The position numbers and the translations under genes are program-made. Positions 30,165 through 41,445 of a DNA stretch of 64,000 bases are shown one piece after another. Within the stretch, counting starts at the first letter, position 1. Each line of letters starts with the position of its first letter. The stretch is from Mytilinidion resinicola (taxonomy: Eukaryota; Ascomycota; Dothideomycetes; Mytilinidiales; Mytilinidiaceae), in NCBI RefSeq assembly GCF_010093595.1, contig NW_022985437.1, positions 3,318,630 through 3,382,629 on the forward strand. Reading direction: 5' to 3'. The notes under the pieces are model-generated. The model had not been told where the DNA came from. It searched no databases and was given only the letters and a program-made list of their open reading frames with translations.

Positions 30165-31003
30165 ATTGGGTTAAAGGTGGTTACGGGGAAACCACACCGG
30201 CTAGATGGTATTAGATTGGATCTACCCCACGGGCGAGGAGTAGCTTTGTGACATGGATTTATCACTGCTTGACTTCAATCTTGCTCGCTTGACACTACTG
30301 TGAGGAGCAGCCTAGCTAGTAAGTAAACAGCTAGGCAAGAGGTAGTTAAATTTGCACTACTTGGAACTTGACATCGCGTCTTGGTTTTTGAAACTCCATG
30401 GGGGGTACCCCTAGCAGTGGTAAACGCGTGTGCACAGACTTATGACTTGTCACTGTAATTTGAATACGGATCTCAAATCGATCATCGCGAAACTGGCAGG
30501 AGCACTCCTGTTCGGGATTTTATTTCTGGAGTTCTTGGATAGTGCAGTATTACATTGAAAACCAGCTACCTTTGAACTGTGGGTAAACTAGCCAAGATGC
30601 ATCTTAGACTGATAGCAACGATTCTGTTACTCACCCATATAGAAGGTCAGTATCTCATAGAGGGAGCGATGCCCATTCGCCTCACCCCAAGAAGTTCTTT
30701 CCGAGGACCGCCTCACCGAATGAAATAGTATTGCAGTTGACTACATTATTTCCTTGTATCCCTAAGTATTATACATACGATAGCAACGTCATGAGGAATA
30801 ACAAAGTGAAAGGCAAAACTTGTAGCGCCCAGCATAACCTGAATCAATACGGACAATGAGCCCTGGGGGTAAGGAGATGCCAAGATACGGAGATTCCTAG
30901 AAAAAGTACCTTTATGGTAAGTTTCCGGTGTGCGCTCGCTATTCATATTTGCCAACAGTAGGCAATAATATCCCCAAGACACTAGTAGGAGCTGGTTGCT
31001 CTC
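30165..31003. other. Intergenic, no gene seen
   Basis: 3' flanks of two converging F-box loci. The part 30256-30340 resembles 43540-43610, the 3' flank of another F-box gene. Confidence 0.4.
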
Positions 31004-32596
31004 CTACACCCTGGGAAGAGTGACAGAAGTGAAGTACCTCGTATGGTCCAGCAGAAATTGCAAACCGGTCCTAACCACCTCCCTACCCTCGAATTTCCAC
31101 CCGCTTGCATCATCATCTCCTCCCGGGGGCCTGTTCACAATCGCCAGCCATTCCACGAGGTGCAAAGTTTCACCACTCCATCTCATAAATGCCTCTTTCC
31201 TTGGCTCGTCGTCACCGAAGAGAACCACGCGTCCTTTTACGTTGCTCTGCTTCGTGGCTAGGTCTGGAATCTTGTCTGGAATGAACTCACCCTCGGTAGG
31301 GGCAACGGTCCGGAAGTCGATGAGTTTATGACAAGTTTGAAGTTCCTCGAGTACCTCCTGCCAGGTTCCTTGAGTCAGAATGACAGCATTCACCTCCACC
31401 TTTACCAGCGTCTCAGAGTGTCTCCTTAACAGCATCACAAGGTCTTCAGCACGTGCGCCAAGCTGTTCTAGGTGAAGGGTCCTCAGCTTTGGCATGTGAA
31501 CTTCTGCAGCCACCAGTTTGCGGATCGATGGAGTTGGCGCATTCGTGATGTTGTGGCAGATGTACAACCTATGGAGGCGAGTCGTAGACCGGAGCAACCG
31601 TACAAAGAAATCGGAAGTCGAGCTAGATTGCGGCGCCTTCGTATATCTGCAGCAGAGCTTTGCATCATAGTCGCAATTGCAGTCGAAGACGCTAATCTGT
31701 ACGTCGCGTACTTCCGAAAAGAACTCTGCGATCCCTTCAAACTCGCTGCTGGGGAACTTTTGTAGGTAGCTTCGTAGCTTTCGCCGCAGGCTCGGATATA
31801 GGCCCAGTACTCGAGGCTTAATTCCTGCAACAGCCAGTGCGGATATCATCGATGTAATCGCACGTGTTCGGAGGCATGCCAGCGGTAACGTGCTGCATGC
31901 TGAGCACCAATCTTGATCTGCATCGTCACCAAGTGGTGCAACTAATCGTACCCATCGCTTTCTAGCCCCGTGGAATATTGGCTCGTCACTGAACTCGATC
32001 TTTTCGAGATTTGGGAAGCGAGCCATGGCTTTGGCCAGAGACTTCGTATCCAGGATCTTGAACTTCTCTTCAAACCGCGCGAAGTGGTGCAGCATACCGC
32101 CCTTAACCCGATAAACCGCTTTCCTGAACCGCTCCTTCTCACGGTAATCCTTGCTGTAATATTCCTCTGGCAGTCCGAAGTTCACGTGCCCAATCATGAT
32201 GCTCCGAACGAAGCTGGCAAGCTCACGGTGCTTCGACAATTTCATAAATTCCCGATTGTAGCCCAGGGAGAGGCCACCATCATGGAGACTATGTCTGCCG
32301 AAGAGCACCTGAGTTCCTGTTGAGAAGAAACGTGTACCGAAGAGGTGATAGGTCTTCCAGTATATGTCTTTGCATGTTAATCGAAGCGCGAAGAGCGCTT
32401 TTTCCCCGGCCTTTTTGCGGTCCTTGTCGTCGTCTTTGTAAACGGGATAGAGGAAGAGGTTTCGAGCAATGCTTTGAACAATCTCCTCCGGGAGACCAAG
32501 GAAAGGTGGCGTTGATGGTGATTGCTCCGTCGAAGCTTCTGGACCGGCATTGCGGCCATACTTGCGAGCAATCAAGCTGTTGAAGGGTCTAGGCAT
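31004..32596 (-). CDS. F-box protein, 530 aa, intact
   Basis: Intronless, with ATG at 32596 (MPRPFNSLIARKYGRNAG). The F-box lies at residues about 30-95 (FLGLPEEIVQSIARNLF ... ALFALRLTCKDIYWKT), with a charged insertion (KDDDKDRKKAGEK) in the middle. A central segment WCSACSTLPLAC partly keeps the Cys-x2-Cys element of the local family. LRR-like stretches follow (MPKLRTLHLEQLGARAEDLV, then LLRRHSETLVKVEVNAVIL). The C-terminus has the shared motif ASGWKFEGREVVRTGLQFLL. It probably forms an SCF complex through Skp1 and selects substrates with its C-terminal part; the target is unknown. Confidence 0.8.
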   Translation of the reverse strand: MPRPFNSLIARKYGRNAGPEASTEQSPSTPPFLGLPEEIVQSIARNLFLYPVYKDDDKDRKKAGEKALFALRLTCKDIYWKTYHLFGTRFFSTGTQVLFGRHSLHDGGLSLGYNREFMKLSKHRELASFVRSIMIGHVNFGLPEEYYSKDYREKERFRKAVYRVKGGMLHHFARFEEKFKILDTKSLAKAMARFPNLEKIEFSDEPIFHGARKRWVRLVAPLGDDADQDWCSACSTLPLACLRTRAITSMISALAVAGIKPRVLGLYPSLRRKLRSYLQKFPSSEFEGIAEFFSEVRDVQISVFDCNCDYDAKLCCRYTKAPQSSSTSDFFVRLLRSTTRLHRLYICHNITNAPTPSIRKLVAAEVHMPKLRTLHLEQLGARAEDLVMLLRRHSETLVKVEVNAVILTQGTWQEVLEELQTCHKLIDFRTVAPTEGEFIPDKIPDLATKQSNVKGRVVLFGDDEPRKEAFMRWSGETLHLVEWLAIVNRPPGGDDDASGWKFEGREVVRTGLQFLLDHTRYFTSVTLPRV

Positions 32597-33166
32597 GGAG
32601 GGTTGACTAGTTTGGTGAGGCGGGGTGGTAGAAGTTAATGGGGGCCTGATGGGGTGGTGTTTTTATGTGCGAACAATCGAAATTAGCAGGGCACGTCTCT
32701 TCTATATATTACCCTTCAGGTGGTGAATGTGAGCCTTTGACCTGCGATGTCTGGGCTCGGAAGTCTGCAACCCTCGGCGCCTAATTGGCTAGAATAGATG
32801 GTAGCTTGGCGGTTCTCCTTGCAATCCCTCTGGTGGCAAGTTGTGAGAATGCAAGGCCACTGCGGCCAATTGGCGAGGTCAAGCTGGAAGACAGTCGAAA
32901 GCGAATTGCTTGTTAATCTGCATACAAACTATGAAGAAAGTAGCTACTTTCAAAGAGAGCCAGCTTCCAACTTGTTTGGTAGAGAACGGACAAAGCCCTG
33001 CAAAATATTCGTCACTCTTTGCGTCACAATCTTTTGTGCGGGTGGGTAACTCGTCTGTTTTCAAAAGCAACCCGCTTTCTACAAGTTGTCCGCAACATCC
33101 CTCCTCCGCGCCCATAGCCGGAAACGCCTCACAAAATCGCGTCGTTGCCAACACCATCCCGGAAGA
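32597..33166. promoter_or_regulatory. Divergent intergenic region
   Basis: The 570 bp between the F-box gene (minus) and the PHD-finger gene (plus) should hold both promoters. A TATATATT tract is near 32703. No gene is seen. Confidence 0.4.
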
Positions 33167-33877
33167 ATGTCCTCCGATGCCTTTCCCGCTCATGGTCCCC
33201 TCGATTTACACAGCCTTGTCATGCAGATGTCTAACCTCTTCGAAGCATATCCCGGCATCTCAAAACAAGAGGCACAGGCAGTATTCAACAAGGTGTGGGG
33301 AGACGCAGGCTTGATCATTGAGCAGCAAGAAGCGGACCCCGAAGAAGACCTAAGTTTAGCGATCGGCGACCACGATGCTGCCACTGTGAGCGCGTCAGCC
33401 CAGGTAGTGCGGAGGGAGCCGAGGAAAGATGTCAGCATGCACAGGGGTAAAAGAACTACGCAAGGTGAGCTACCTAGAAGAACCAGCAATCGGAAAAGAC
33501 GGCTTCCCCCGCTTGGCACTGTCGCAGCAGATGCGTACGGGCGAGCTGATAACGTACCGGAAGAGCCGGACGAGCCAATAGGTCCTAATAAGGGCAGTTT
33601 CTGCATATGCAGGGATGGCAGCTATGGCACGATGGTGGCGTGCGAAAATGACAGTGTAAGCGTTGCTAGACATCTCATTCATGTTATTGTAGTCTGTTGC
33701 TAACACATACGTTAGTGCCCGATCGAGTGGTTTCATATTGGGTGCATGGGCATGGAAAAGGCACCTGCTCAAACGGCAGTATGGTATTGCCCAGAATGCT
33801 GCGTGGTTCTGAACAAGGATGAATTTGGCAAACCGAATTTTGCGCCTGCTGCAAGCGCGAAGCACAGCGGCAGATAG
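33167..33877 (+). CDS. PHD-finger protein of ING type, two exons, 216 aa
   Basis: Exon 1 is 33167-33655 and exon 2 is 33716-33877; the 60-bp intron (GTAAGC ... GTTAG, with TGCTAACAC) splits the PHD finger. The finger (residues about 144-193) reads CICRDGSYGTMVACENDS then CPIEWFHIGCMG and WYCPEC, giving the full C4HC3 zinc set. The S-Y-G-x-M and W residues are those that form the H3K4me3 pocket in ING proteins. The N-terminus is acidic and helical, but I do not see a clear ING coiled-coil domain. It probably reads methylated histone H3 in a chromatin complex. Confidence 0.85.
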
Positions 33878-34115
33878 GTGTACGTCACGTTTTCTCGAGG
33901 GAGCTGTCATGGCTTCAAATGGGGTGTCGAGGTATGACATCTGCCCACCAGGTTAATGGTGTGCATGGTCAACTAAACTGTAACGTGGTCAGTAAGACTA
34001 GCTGTCTAGAGATTTAACCTCAGAAGTGAAAGCGTCGAAGGTGTCATTCGGGATTCATGCTATATACACAGTGGAGACCAGCGAACTACGCAAATCAAGT
34101 CGAGGTATCCAATGG

Positions 34116-36081
34116 CTAACTTCGCTTCATCAATCGTGCTGCTTCTTGAGATTCACCTTCGTAAGTGTCGTCATCGTCTTCATCCTTCGAATCGACATCG
34201 GACAATTCCCATTCGTCCACATCACTTTGCAAACCGCTGTAGTCGCCGCTTTGGCTCTTGTTCACTCTTGAAGACTTCATAGCATCAGACCGACCCTTCT
34301 CTACATCAATCATCCATATTAGTGGACTTGGAAGAAGAACCAAAATTGCCAAGAAGACGAAAGCTGGACGGATGGTGCCAAATGAGTCTACGATCTTCCC
34401 TACAACCGCGGGGCCGACCGCGGAACTGCCCTTATCGGTGACTGCATAGAGAGCGTAGAAAGCTGCCTCTCTGCCCGGCGGGATGAGAAGACCGAAGAAA
34501 GACCGACAGTAGGATGACAGTCCGCCCATGACGAACCCATGTATAACCCCGAGAGGAAAAATCTCCCATGAATTCTGAAAGCCCCCGACTCCCAACTTCT
34601 GGATGAAGGAAAGGTATCCTGAAAGCCCGTAGAGGGGAATAATCTCCATGAGAATAGTGCAAGCGATGATGGTGTGATTTGTTTGGAGCCCAAATCTTCG
34701 GGATAGCTTTGGCCAACTGAACGCACCAAGGATGCCGGATGAGGTTGAAGTAATCGAGAGTATGGCTACCTCCACAGTGCTCATATGTAGCTCAGTCCTT
34801 GCGAATAGAATGGCCGTGGCGGACACGGTGGCCACCGCGTCAGAAAGAAGAAACCATGCGATGAGAAACAAGAGTACCTGCCGCAGCCTGATAGCCTCTC
34901 GGAAGGTCCTCCAAACAGACATCCAGGCGAATCCTACATATGCGAAGGTCGATCGGCCAACTACTCCGCGTCCAGCCACAGCGGCCTCCAGAGGTGGACC
35001 AGGACGCGAGCGAAGCCAGTATGCTGTCGGAATAGTGAATCCAACCCACCAAGCCCCTACCAAAAACAAGACCATTCTAAGAAGTATGGTAGTTGAAGAG
35101 GCAGCGAGAGACGTCTTCGATAGTCCAAAAAGAAGCCCGATACTGAGACATTGAACAAAAACGGCGGCAATATAGCCGATTCCTACGCCCTTGGAGGAGA
35201 TCTGACCAGAGAGCTGAAGTTCTAAGGATGCTTTCTTCGTAGAGTAGGCGCTGCTTTCGTTCGAAACCGACCTGCGTGGCCCTCCAAGGCGGCCCCCGGA
35301 CCGTGACCGGCTTCCATTCGAAGGTAATGAATCCAAGGCTACATCCGATGACCTTCGACCTCTCACGAGAGGATGATTGGAGGCGAGAAGCGGTAGAAAG
35401 GAGTTGAGTAATGTAAACGAGGACCCGAGGCAGGTAATGCCTATCACGACCAGGAAAGACGCTAGGACCAGGGTGTTGGAGGTCATGAATAGAAATAACA
35501 TGCTTGTAACGCCGCCGGTGAAACCAAATGCGAGGAGCATCCTCTTACGATACGGGCCTGAGTTGAATGAGTCGGATGTACCGCAAAGGAACGACAGATG
35601 ATGCATCACATACCATGATCTGCAAATGAGCTGAAGGATATCATTGCAATCGCTTGCACTAGCACGGCAATGGAGAAAGTATACATGACAAAGCTGGACG
35701 ACGTAACTTCTGATCCAAGAATAGTGACAACGCATTGGTTGGTCGAATCTCGCGCAGCAATTCTTGAAGGTGTACCCGCAGCATTGCTATCGGAGGCCTT
35801 AGAGACGCAAGACGAATTGCGATCGGACCAAAGCACTCCTCCCTCTCGAGCAAGCTGCTCCATTGTGACCGGAAGGAATGAGCCTATATGATTGTCAATG
35901 AAGCTATTCCGAGTGATCCGGTAAGCTCAATAGCCAACATACCGGTGCCGCAAACCGCAAAGACCTCAGCGGCGACTGCGTACGTGTACCATCCGCGCAA
36001 CTCAACCTTGCTTGTTACGCTGGTATCTTCTCCTTCATACCGCGCTGGCCGCAGTGGCCTTGCATCCTCGCTGAAAGACAT
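34116..36081 (-). CDS. atg22: Atg22-like vacuolar transporter, three exons, 616 aa
   Basis: Exons are 36081-35943, 35883-35614 and 35557-34116; introns are 59 and 56 bp, both with GTATGT-type donors. Spliced joins read [20 protein letters not shown] and [20 protein letters not shown], which match the Atg22 family (MFS-like vacuolar amino acid effluxer acting after autophagy). About twelve hydrophobic segments can be seen, with a hydrophilic Ser/Arg-rich loop ([18 protein letters not shown]) in the middle. The C-terminal tail is very acidic ([20 protein letters not shown]). The length suits the family. It should sit in the vacuolar membrane. Confidence 0.88.
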
Positions 36082-36579
36082 GAAATGTAGATGTTGGCAT
36101 CGATGGAAGCGGATGAGGACGGGACGAAAGGTTTTGAAGTTGGGGTGCCAAGAAGCGGCTGTGCTGACACCGCCACAGGTCCCCGCATCGACCAGGGCGG
36201 CCTCCTGATCCCATCTCTGACAGACAACGGTTCATGAGATCCTCGCCATGACCATCGTATGCTGCTAAGTGGGTAACAATTCTCATCTCAAGACATCAAG
36301 AGTACCCTGCGGTTGAGCATTCGCATTGGACGATTAATAGTGCTTCATCCATATCTGTGTACACTGTCTTGCCACCTCTTGTAGTGCCTCAAGGAGCTAT
36401 AAGAAATCCCAAAGCGCTGAGAATTTATCGCCTTGAACGGTAGGTAAGCTCGCTGAGGCCTTTCAGACGGCTGCAGCTCAATACATGAGCAACCGTGTGA
36501 ATCATAGTCTCACAGGACTGACATGCCATCTCGATTTCCGAAGAGCTATGGAGCCACCCCAAACATCGTCAACCGCCCA
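36082..36579. other. Intergenic, no gene seen
   Basis: 5' flank of the Atg22-like gene and 3' flank of the F-box gene. Nothing further is supported. Confidence 0.4.
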
Positions 36580-38268
36580 TCACCAGCCCAATACTCCCAC
36601 CTCCGCCTGCATCCACGCCACCCCCTCCGCCACTACTTCTTCTCCCTCAAATAACCACCCCGTTATGTCCCTACGCCTCTCTGGCTCCGGCACCTCCACC
36701 CCGAGTCCGCACCACGCCCACCTCCCCATTCCCCCCTTATTCTCAAAGAATGTCGCCAATTCAAGGCAGCTCTCCTCATCCCCGAAGCACACCGCATCCA
36801 CCCCCTCCAGCTCAAACAACTGTTCTCCGTGACCCCCATCTGTCTGCACCACACACACCGCGTGCCAATAGAGATGTTCAAGCGCCATACAGCCCCTCAG
36901 CGTGCCCAGGAAGTTCTGGATTGAGCGACTAGACCGCACAAGCTGCGCGCCATGGAAAACAAGGCTCGTAAGCGTGCCCGCATAGCGCGCTAGGACGCCC
37001 TCAACGGCCTTGATATGCACAAGTACGTTTGTAAGACCCATGCCCCGAAGATGCGTTGCCGAAAAGGTGCGGGCCCACGGCTCGTGTGGCGAAACGTGAC
37101 CATTGTACCAAGGAGGGTCCACGTTGGGCGTCTGGCCGCCTAGGTACAAGATCTCCAGGTTTGGTGCGGACTTCCACAGGCGGCGTAGGAGGAAGTAGAC
37201 CGGTTTGTGCGTAAGTTCTGGAAGTCTGACGGACCCCAGGTGGCGGATTTCGCGGAGGTTGAGGCAGGAAGTCTGGGTAGATAGAGCGCCGCGAGCGTCG
37301 TCCCATATGTGGGTCATGGTGAAAGTTTTGGCGCAAGCAGGTACGTCGTAGTAGTGGAGAAGTTGGAAAAGGTGGTCTTTGTCGACGGCCATCACGGTGA
37401 GGGCCCGGACGAACATGTCAAGGTGAATACATTGGCCAATGCGTGCAGGCTTCTCGCACTTGTTGCAGTGGTGAAGATTCACAAATGCGCCTGGAAGAGG
37501 GGGCTCGCTGGTGGTCACTCTCTGTACCCCGACTACGAACTGAGTCGGGTCGGCATTGAAGCTGTTCCACTTTGTGACGTCGCGAAGTAGAGGTGAGAAG
37601 CAGTCCTCGAAATCGTCGCCGTTCGGGTTTGAGACTGCGGACGTAGTAGCACATGTGAGGTCCTCCTGGCCATTCTCAGAGCTTTCAGGGAAATCTTCGA
37701 AGCAGATGTATTCCAATTCAGGCAACTTCTGGAGGCAGATGAGAAGCAGCGCCTGGTCGACAGCCCGCTTTCCCAGCTCCATTGGCGTGTGGTTGAAGTG
37801 TTGTGCCCATCTTCCCTCTCCCGGTCTTGTAGCGGCTTCGCCGTATATTTCGCTTGCCCAGAGGAACGAGCAATCACGAATATAGAGAGTAACTTCGTGA
37901 ACTCGACGTGCAAACTCGGGAAAATCGACGAGCTCGACCAAAGAGCCCAGGCCGCGTCGAGAGGTAGGTGAAAGAAATACCCGCTTTTCCTTCAGATGTC
38001 GATTGTTCAGATGGAAGAGGGTCTTTTGATGAAGGATTTTGCTAGCGGAACGGAAGGTGAGAAAGTCGTTTCGCTCGAGAAACGTGCAGATGGTGTCTAC
38101 GATCTCTCCGGGGCAGTCGAGCAACCACGCCCTCTTGACGTAAGTGTGGACAGCTGTTTGGTGGTGTCTGAGAAGGATAAGTTGCTTGGACGGAGCAGGA
38201 TGCTCTTGTCGCTGCCGCTTTGGAGTTCTGTCGAGGCCTGAGGACAGTCTCCGCTTTGGGGGTTCCAT
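36580..38268 (-). CDS. F-box protein of the local Cys-motif family, 562 aa
   Basis: The frame is open upstream, but the first ATG is at 38268 (MEPPKRRLSSGLDRTPKRQR), with a basic, nuclear-type start. The segment AVHTYVKRAWLLDCPGEIVD leads into the F-box (residues about 42-100, FLTFRSASKILHQKTLFHLN). The central zinc-type element is CNKCEKPARIGQCIH at about residue 265. The LRR-like part includes LTSLVFHGAQLVRS. The end carries RRDITGWLFEGEEVVAEGVA. It is intact and intronless. It stands head to head with the paralogue at 38741. It is a probable SCF substrate receptor with unknown target. Confidence 0.82.
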   Translation of the reverse strand: MEPPKRRLSSGLDRTPKRQRQEHPAPSKQLILLRHHQTAVHTYVKRAWLLDCPGEIVDTICTFLERNDFLTFRSASKILHQKTLFHLNNRHLKEKRVFLSPTSRRGLGSLVELVDFPEFARRVHEVTLYIRDCSFLWASEIYGEAATRPGEGRWAQHFNHTPMELGKRAVDQALLLICLQKLPELEYICFEDFPESSENGQEDLTCATTSAVSNPNGDDFEDCFSPLLRDVTKWNSFNADPTQFVVGVQRVTTSEPPLPGAFVNLHHCNKCEKPARIGQCIHLDMFVRALTVMAVDKDHLFQLLHYYDVPACAKTFTMTHIWDDARGALSTQTSCLNLREIRHLGSVRLPELTHKPVYFLLRRLWKSAPNLEILYLGGQTPNVDPPWYNGHVSPHEPWARTFSATHLRGMGLTNVLVHIKAVEGVLARYAGTLTSLVFHGAQLVRSSRSIQNFLGTLRGCMALEHLYWHAVCVVQTDGGHGEQLFELEGVDAVCFGDEESCLELATFFENKGGMGRWAWCGLGVEVPEPERRRDITGWLFEGEEVVAEGVAWMQAEVGVLGW

Positions 38269-38740
38269 TGCAGACCGATCAGATTTCGCAGGCGTAGTTG
38301 TAGGAGCTGCTCTGTGGCCTCGAGATATGTTGGGCGTCGCGGAGTGTCTGCCACGATGTAACAAACAAGTGGGGAGTCTTGCAGAGCGGTGTTGTTGACA
38401 GCAAGAGTGAAAGTTTAAGACTCGGGGAAGAGGTCGGAGATACAGGTGCTAGTCAGACGTGGTGAATCTGGGGACGCGACAAGCAGCTTCCTCAGCCAGG
38501 TGGCTGCACGTCCAAAGACAGGAATAGTCCATTCACTATTATGGTGAGGCCTTGATTTACCAAGCCCACTATTTAAGCCTTGTCCAATGTCATTCAAGGG
38601 CCTCATTGCAAACGGACGTTACCCCAACTCAACATCCACACTGTTCACACCTTCCACACCACCACACCACCCATCACCAGAGGCAGACCCCTATTCGAAC
38701 TAACTCTCTTCCTTTGCCCCCGAGCCCAACTTCTCATCAA
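38269..38740. promoter_or_regulatory. Shared divergent promoter of two F-box paralogues
   Basis: This 472-bp region separates two F-box genes of the same family transcribed away from each other. No palindrome or clear factor site was recognised. Confidence 0.4.
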
Positions 38741-40738
38741 ATGTCGGAGTCCAATTCCTTGCGACGCCCTTCAAATCGTCCTGGTTTCCGCCCATCCGAT
38801 TTACGAGAGGGCAACCCGCATCAGCATGGGTTGAGCCTGTCTCATCTGCAGGATCGAAATATCCCACTAGTTGGATTACCTAATATCAGAGTCCGTCCTG
38901 GAAAGAAACTGGCTTTTCCTAATCAAGGTAGCGACCAAGGTTACGGATATGACCGGATTTTCGTTGCGTGTTGGGTGGACAGATGCAGTGTTTTGCTAGA
39001 GCAACGCATATCTCGCTCGCAGTCACCACAGAACCTATCACAACCTTCCCTAATGAGCAAATCAACTCTCGGCTTTTTGCGTCGCTTCCTTGACCTTACT
39101 TCCAGATGGCCTATTTCGAAGCGACCCCATGACATCGCAGTTCATACCTATATTCGACGATCATGGCTCCTTAATTGCCCCGGGGAGATAGTAGATCTCA
39201 TTTCCCAGCACCTGAGTCGGAGTGACTTCTTGGAATTTCGATCTACTTGCAAGGACATCCACCAGAAGACATTGTACCGCCTCAACAACATCCACCTACC
39301 CAACAAAACTCTCACTCTAGCCTCCAACTCTCGCGCAGGCCTTAATTCGCTTGTTGGGCTCGCAGGCCACCAAAAATTCGCAGCTCGAGTCCGGCAGGTC
39401 ACAATTCAAGTTCAAGACTCCTCATTCCTTTGGGGCAAGGAGATCAGCCCTTTGCAGCATTACTTTGGGGATCCAGCACTTGCTTTCGAGGAGGGCTTAT
39501 GGACTCAACACTTCAACAACCCGAGTATGCAAATGGAGCAGCGCGCCATCGACCTTGCAATAGTTCTAGTATGCCTCAGCAAGCTAACAGCTCTGAAAAC
39601 TGTCGAACTTATTGACATTCCCTCTGGCTGGATCCCCGTTCAACATGCTCAAGCCCGGAAGGATCTCCAGGAAGCCAAGAAAGCTGTGAAGAAGTCGAAG
39701 AGCGCTATTGGGACTTCAAATGTCCATGTCCAAAATGGGGGTCCTCACCCAGGTACAGCCGATGACAGGCTCTCGAGAGCGGCACAGCTGTATAAAAAAG
39801 TTATGGAAAACTCCAGGGCGGGAGAAGCAGGCAAACCAGTAGGTGCATACACACCGTACTCTATTACGACGAAGCACTGCGGAATATGCAAGAGGCCTCC
39901 CTTCAAAAATAGAGCCTCCAAGAAATGCATCCATTTCCAGGTCTTTCTAGATGCCCTAGTCTTGCTCGCCCGGTCTCAATCCGATTTGGTATGGTCGATG
40001 GGTGTCTATCAACTTCCTTCCACGATGGCGAACCATGTCGCCCATGCTCTCGGCAGTCTCCTTCCCACAACGTTTAAACTGCACGGTTTACTGGAGATAT
40101 CTTACAAGATTTACCGCCACAAAGGCATTGACGACCTCTTGCCAACTGATGGTCCACTCGTAGCCCACAACTTCATTTTCAAACTCCTAGGTGCTTCAAC
40201 AATCCTGCAGAGACTCTCCATTGATGGTGCAGATGTAGCACACCGTCCCTCCAAGACCCATAGGCTCTGCGGTCCAGTAGGGTCTCGTCTGGCGACTGGC
40301 AGTCTCTCAACACTCGTGCTACAGGACCTGAAGCTGAGCGCACCGGAGCTGGTAACCCTGTTTGTACGCTATGCTACTACGCTTTCGACCATCCACCTTG
40401 AAGGTGTCTGCCTTGTGTCCCAGCTGAACACATGGAGCGCGGCACTCAGCTACCTTTTGACCAACAAAGCGCCCCTCAAAGAGGTTTTCATCCATGCATC
40501 TAAAATCTGCTGGGGGGTAGACAGTTGGGGGATGGTGGTATTTGGCGATACTGTGTCCAAAGCTGAACTGAAGGGGATCCAGTACCGGCCCGGGCACTTC
40601 CTGAAGTGGCGACAGAGGGGACGGGAGGCACCACATCAGGAGATGAATAGGGATTTAGTGGGCTGGAGGTTTTGCGGTCCTAGTATTACAGCTGGGGTGA
40701 CGTTTCTGGTACATAACGCACATCTTCTTAGAGTTTAG
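38741..40738 (+). CDS. F-box protein of the local Cys-motif family, 665 aa
   Basis: The ATG at 38741 (MSESNSLRRPSNRPGF) is preferred over the longer open frame, which lacks an earlier suitable ATG in good context. An N-terminal block GYGYDRIFVACWVDRCSVLL is shared with the paralogue at 43.8-45.6 kb. The F-box region follows (AVHTYIRRSWLLNCPGEIVD and FLEFRSTCKDIHQKTLYRLN, residues about 133-190). The Cys element is CGICKRPPFKNRASKKCIHF near residue 383. LRR-like segments follow, and the end has NRDLVGWRFCGPSITAGVTF. Intronless and intact; the best reference copy of the family in the window. Confidence 0.82.
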   Translation: MSESNSLRRPSNRPGFRPSDLREGNPHQHGLSLSHLQDRNIPLVGLPNIRVRPGKKLAFPNQGSDQGYGYDRIFVACWVDRCSVLLEQRISRSQSPQNLSQPSLMSKSTLGFLRRFLDLTSRWPISKRPHDIAVHTYIRRSWLLNCPGEIVDLISQHLSRSDFLEFRSTCKDIHQKTLYRLNNIHLPNKTLTLASNSRAGLNSLVGLAGHQKFAARVRQVTIQVQDSSFLWGKEISPLQHYFGDPALAFEEGLWTQHFNNPSMQMEQRAIDLAIVLVCLSKLTALKTVELIDIPSGWIPVQHAQARKDLQEAKKAVKKSKSAIGTSNVHVQNGGPHPGTADDRLSRAAQLYKKVMENSRAGEAGKPVGAYTPYSITTKHCGICKRPPFKNRASKKCIHFQVFLDALVLLARSQSDLVWSMGVYQLPSTMANHVAHALGSLLPTTFKLHGLLEISYKIYRHKGIDDLLPTDGPLVAHNFIFKLLGASTILQRLSIDGADVAHRPSKTHRLCGPVGSRLATGSLSTLVLQDLKLSAPELVTLFVRYATTLSTIHLEGVCLVSQLNTWSAALSYLLTNKAPLKEVFIHASKICWGVDSWGMVVFGDTVSKAELKGIQYRPGHFLKWRQRGREAPHQEMNRDLVGWRFCGPSITAGVTFLVHNAHLLRV

Positions 40739-41445
40739 ACTCTATTGGGGGTAAGGAACTACTGAAACGGTAAAGCTCGCTCAGCGAATTCACCTACTCA
40801 CCTTTGAAGCTTCTGCTAGCTATCATGTTAACGCATTCTTTTACTAATGCTAATATGTGATTTTGTAAAGGTTGGTTCTATATTGCCTTGTCAAGAGACT
40901 TGGTACACTTGCTCACCACCGTAGGAGGTGCTTCCGCGTATTCCGAAAGTTCTGATAAGATGTAAAGTCCCTAAGACCTTGAATCAGGAAGATTTCTCAT
41001 GCTGATACCCGCCCTACTTGCCAGGGTTAGTAGTGCTTCAGCACCTCGTCATTAATCGGGACAACATGAAAAAACAGCGTGCTCAAAGTTTTGTCCTAGT
41101 ACCGTAATACACCTCTCGAGTGTGATCAAATGACGTCGTTAGCTGAGATTGTAGGCAGCACATTGGAGGACTTCTGGGGGTTCTAGTGTCCTAGCGTTGC
41201 GAATGTATCGTTTCGGACACTGTAGACTGGACTTCGATTCTTTCGAAAGGTACTGACCGGGTCGGTCGTGTATGACGTACGGCAACGCTGTCGCTCAAAG
41301 CTGGACAATTCACCGTCGCGGCAGAACAAGCCAATTTCAAGGGCCTTATGCTATGTAGACCTTACACTATCTTCACGTCGACAAATCAACATCCCCGCCG
41401 CCCGCACTAACGCCATTGAAGCTTCTCTAAACCACCTCTATCGCA
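40739..41445. other. Intergenic, no gene seen
   Basis: Spacer between two tandem plus-strand F-box paralogues; holds the promoter of the second. No repeats with long ends are visible. Confidence 0.4.

Noticed and set aside
36485..36832. 115-codon plus-strand frame at the end of the 36.6 kb F-box gene
   Set aside because: Pro/Ser/Thr-rich shadow of the antisense F-box coding region.
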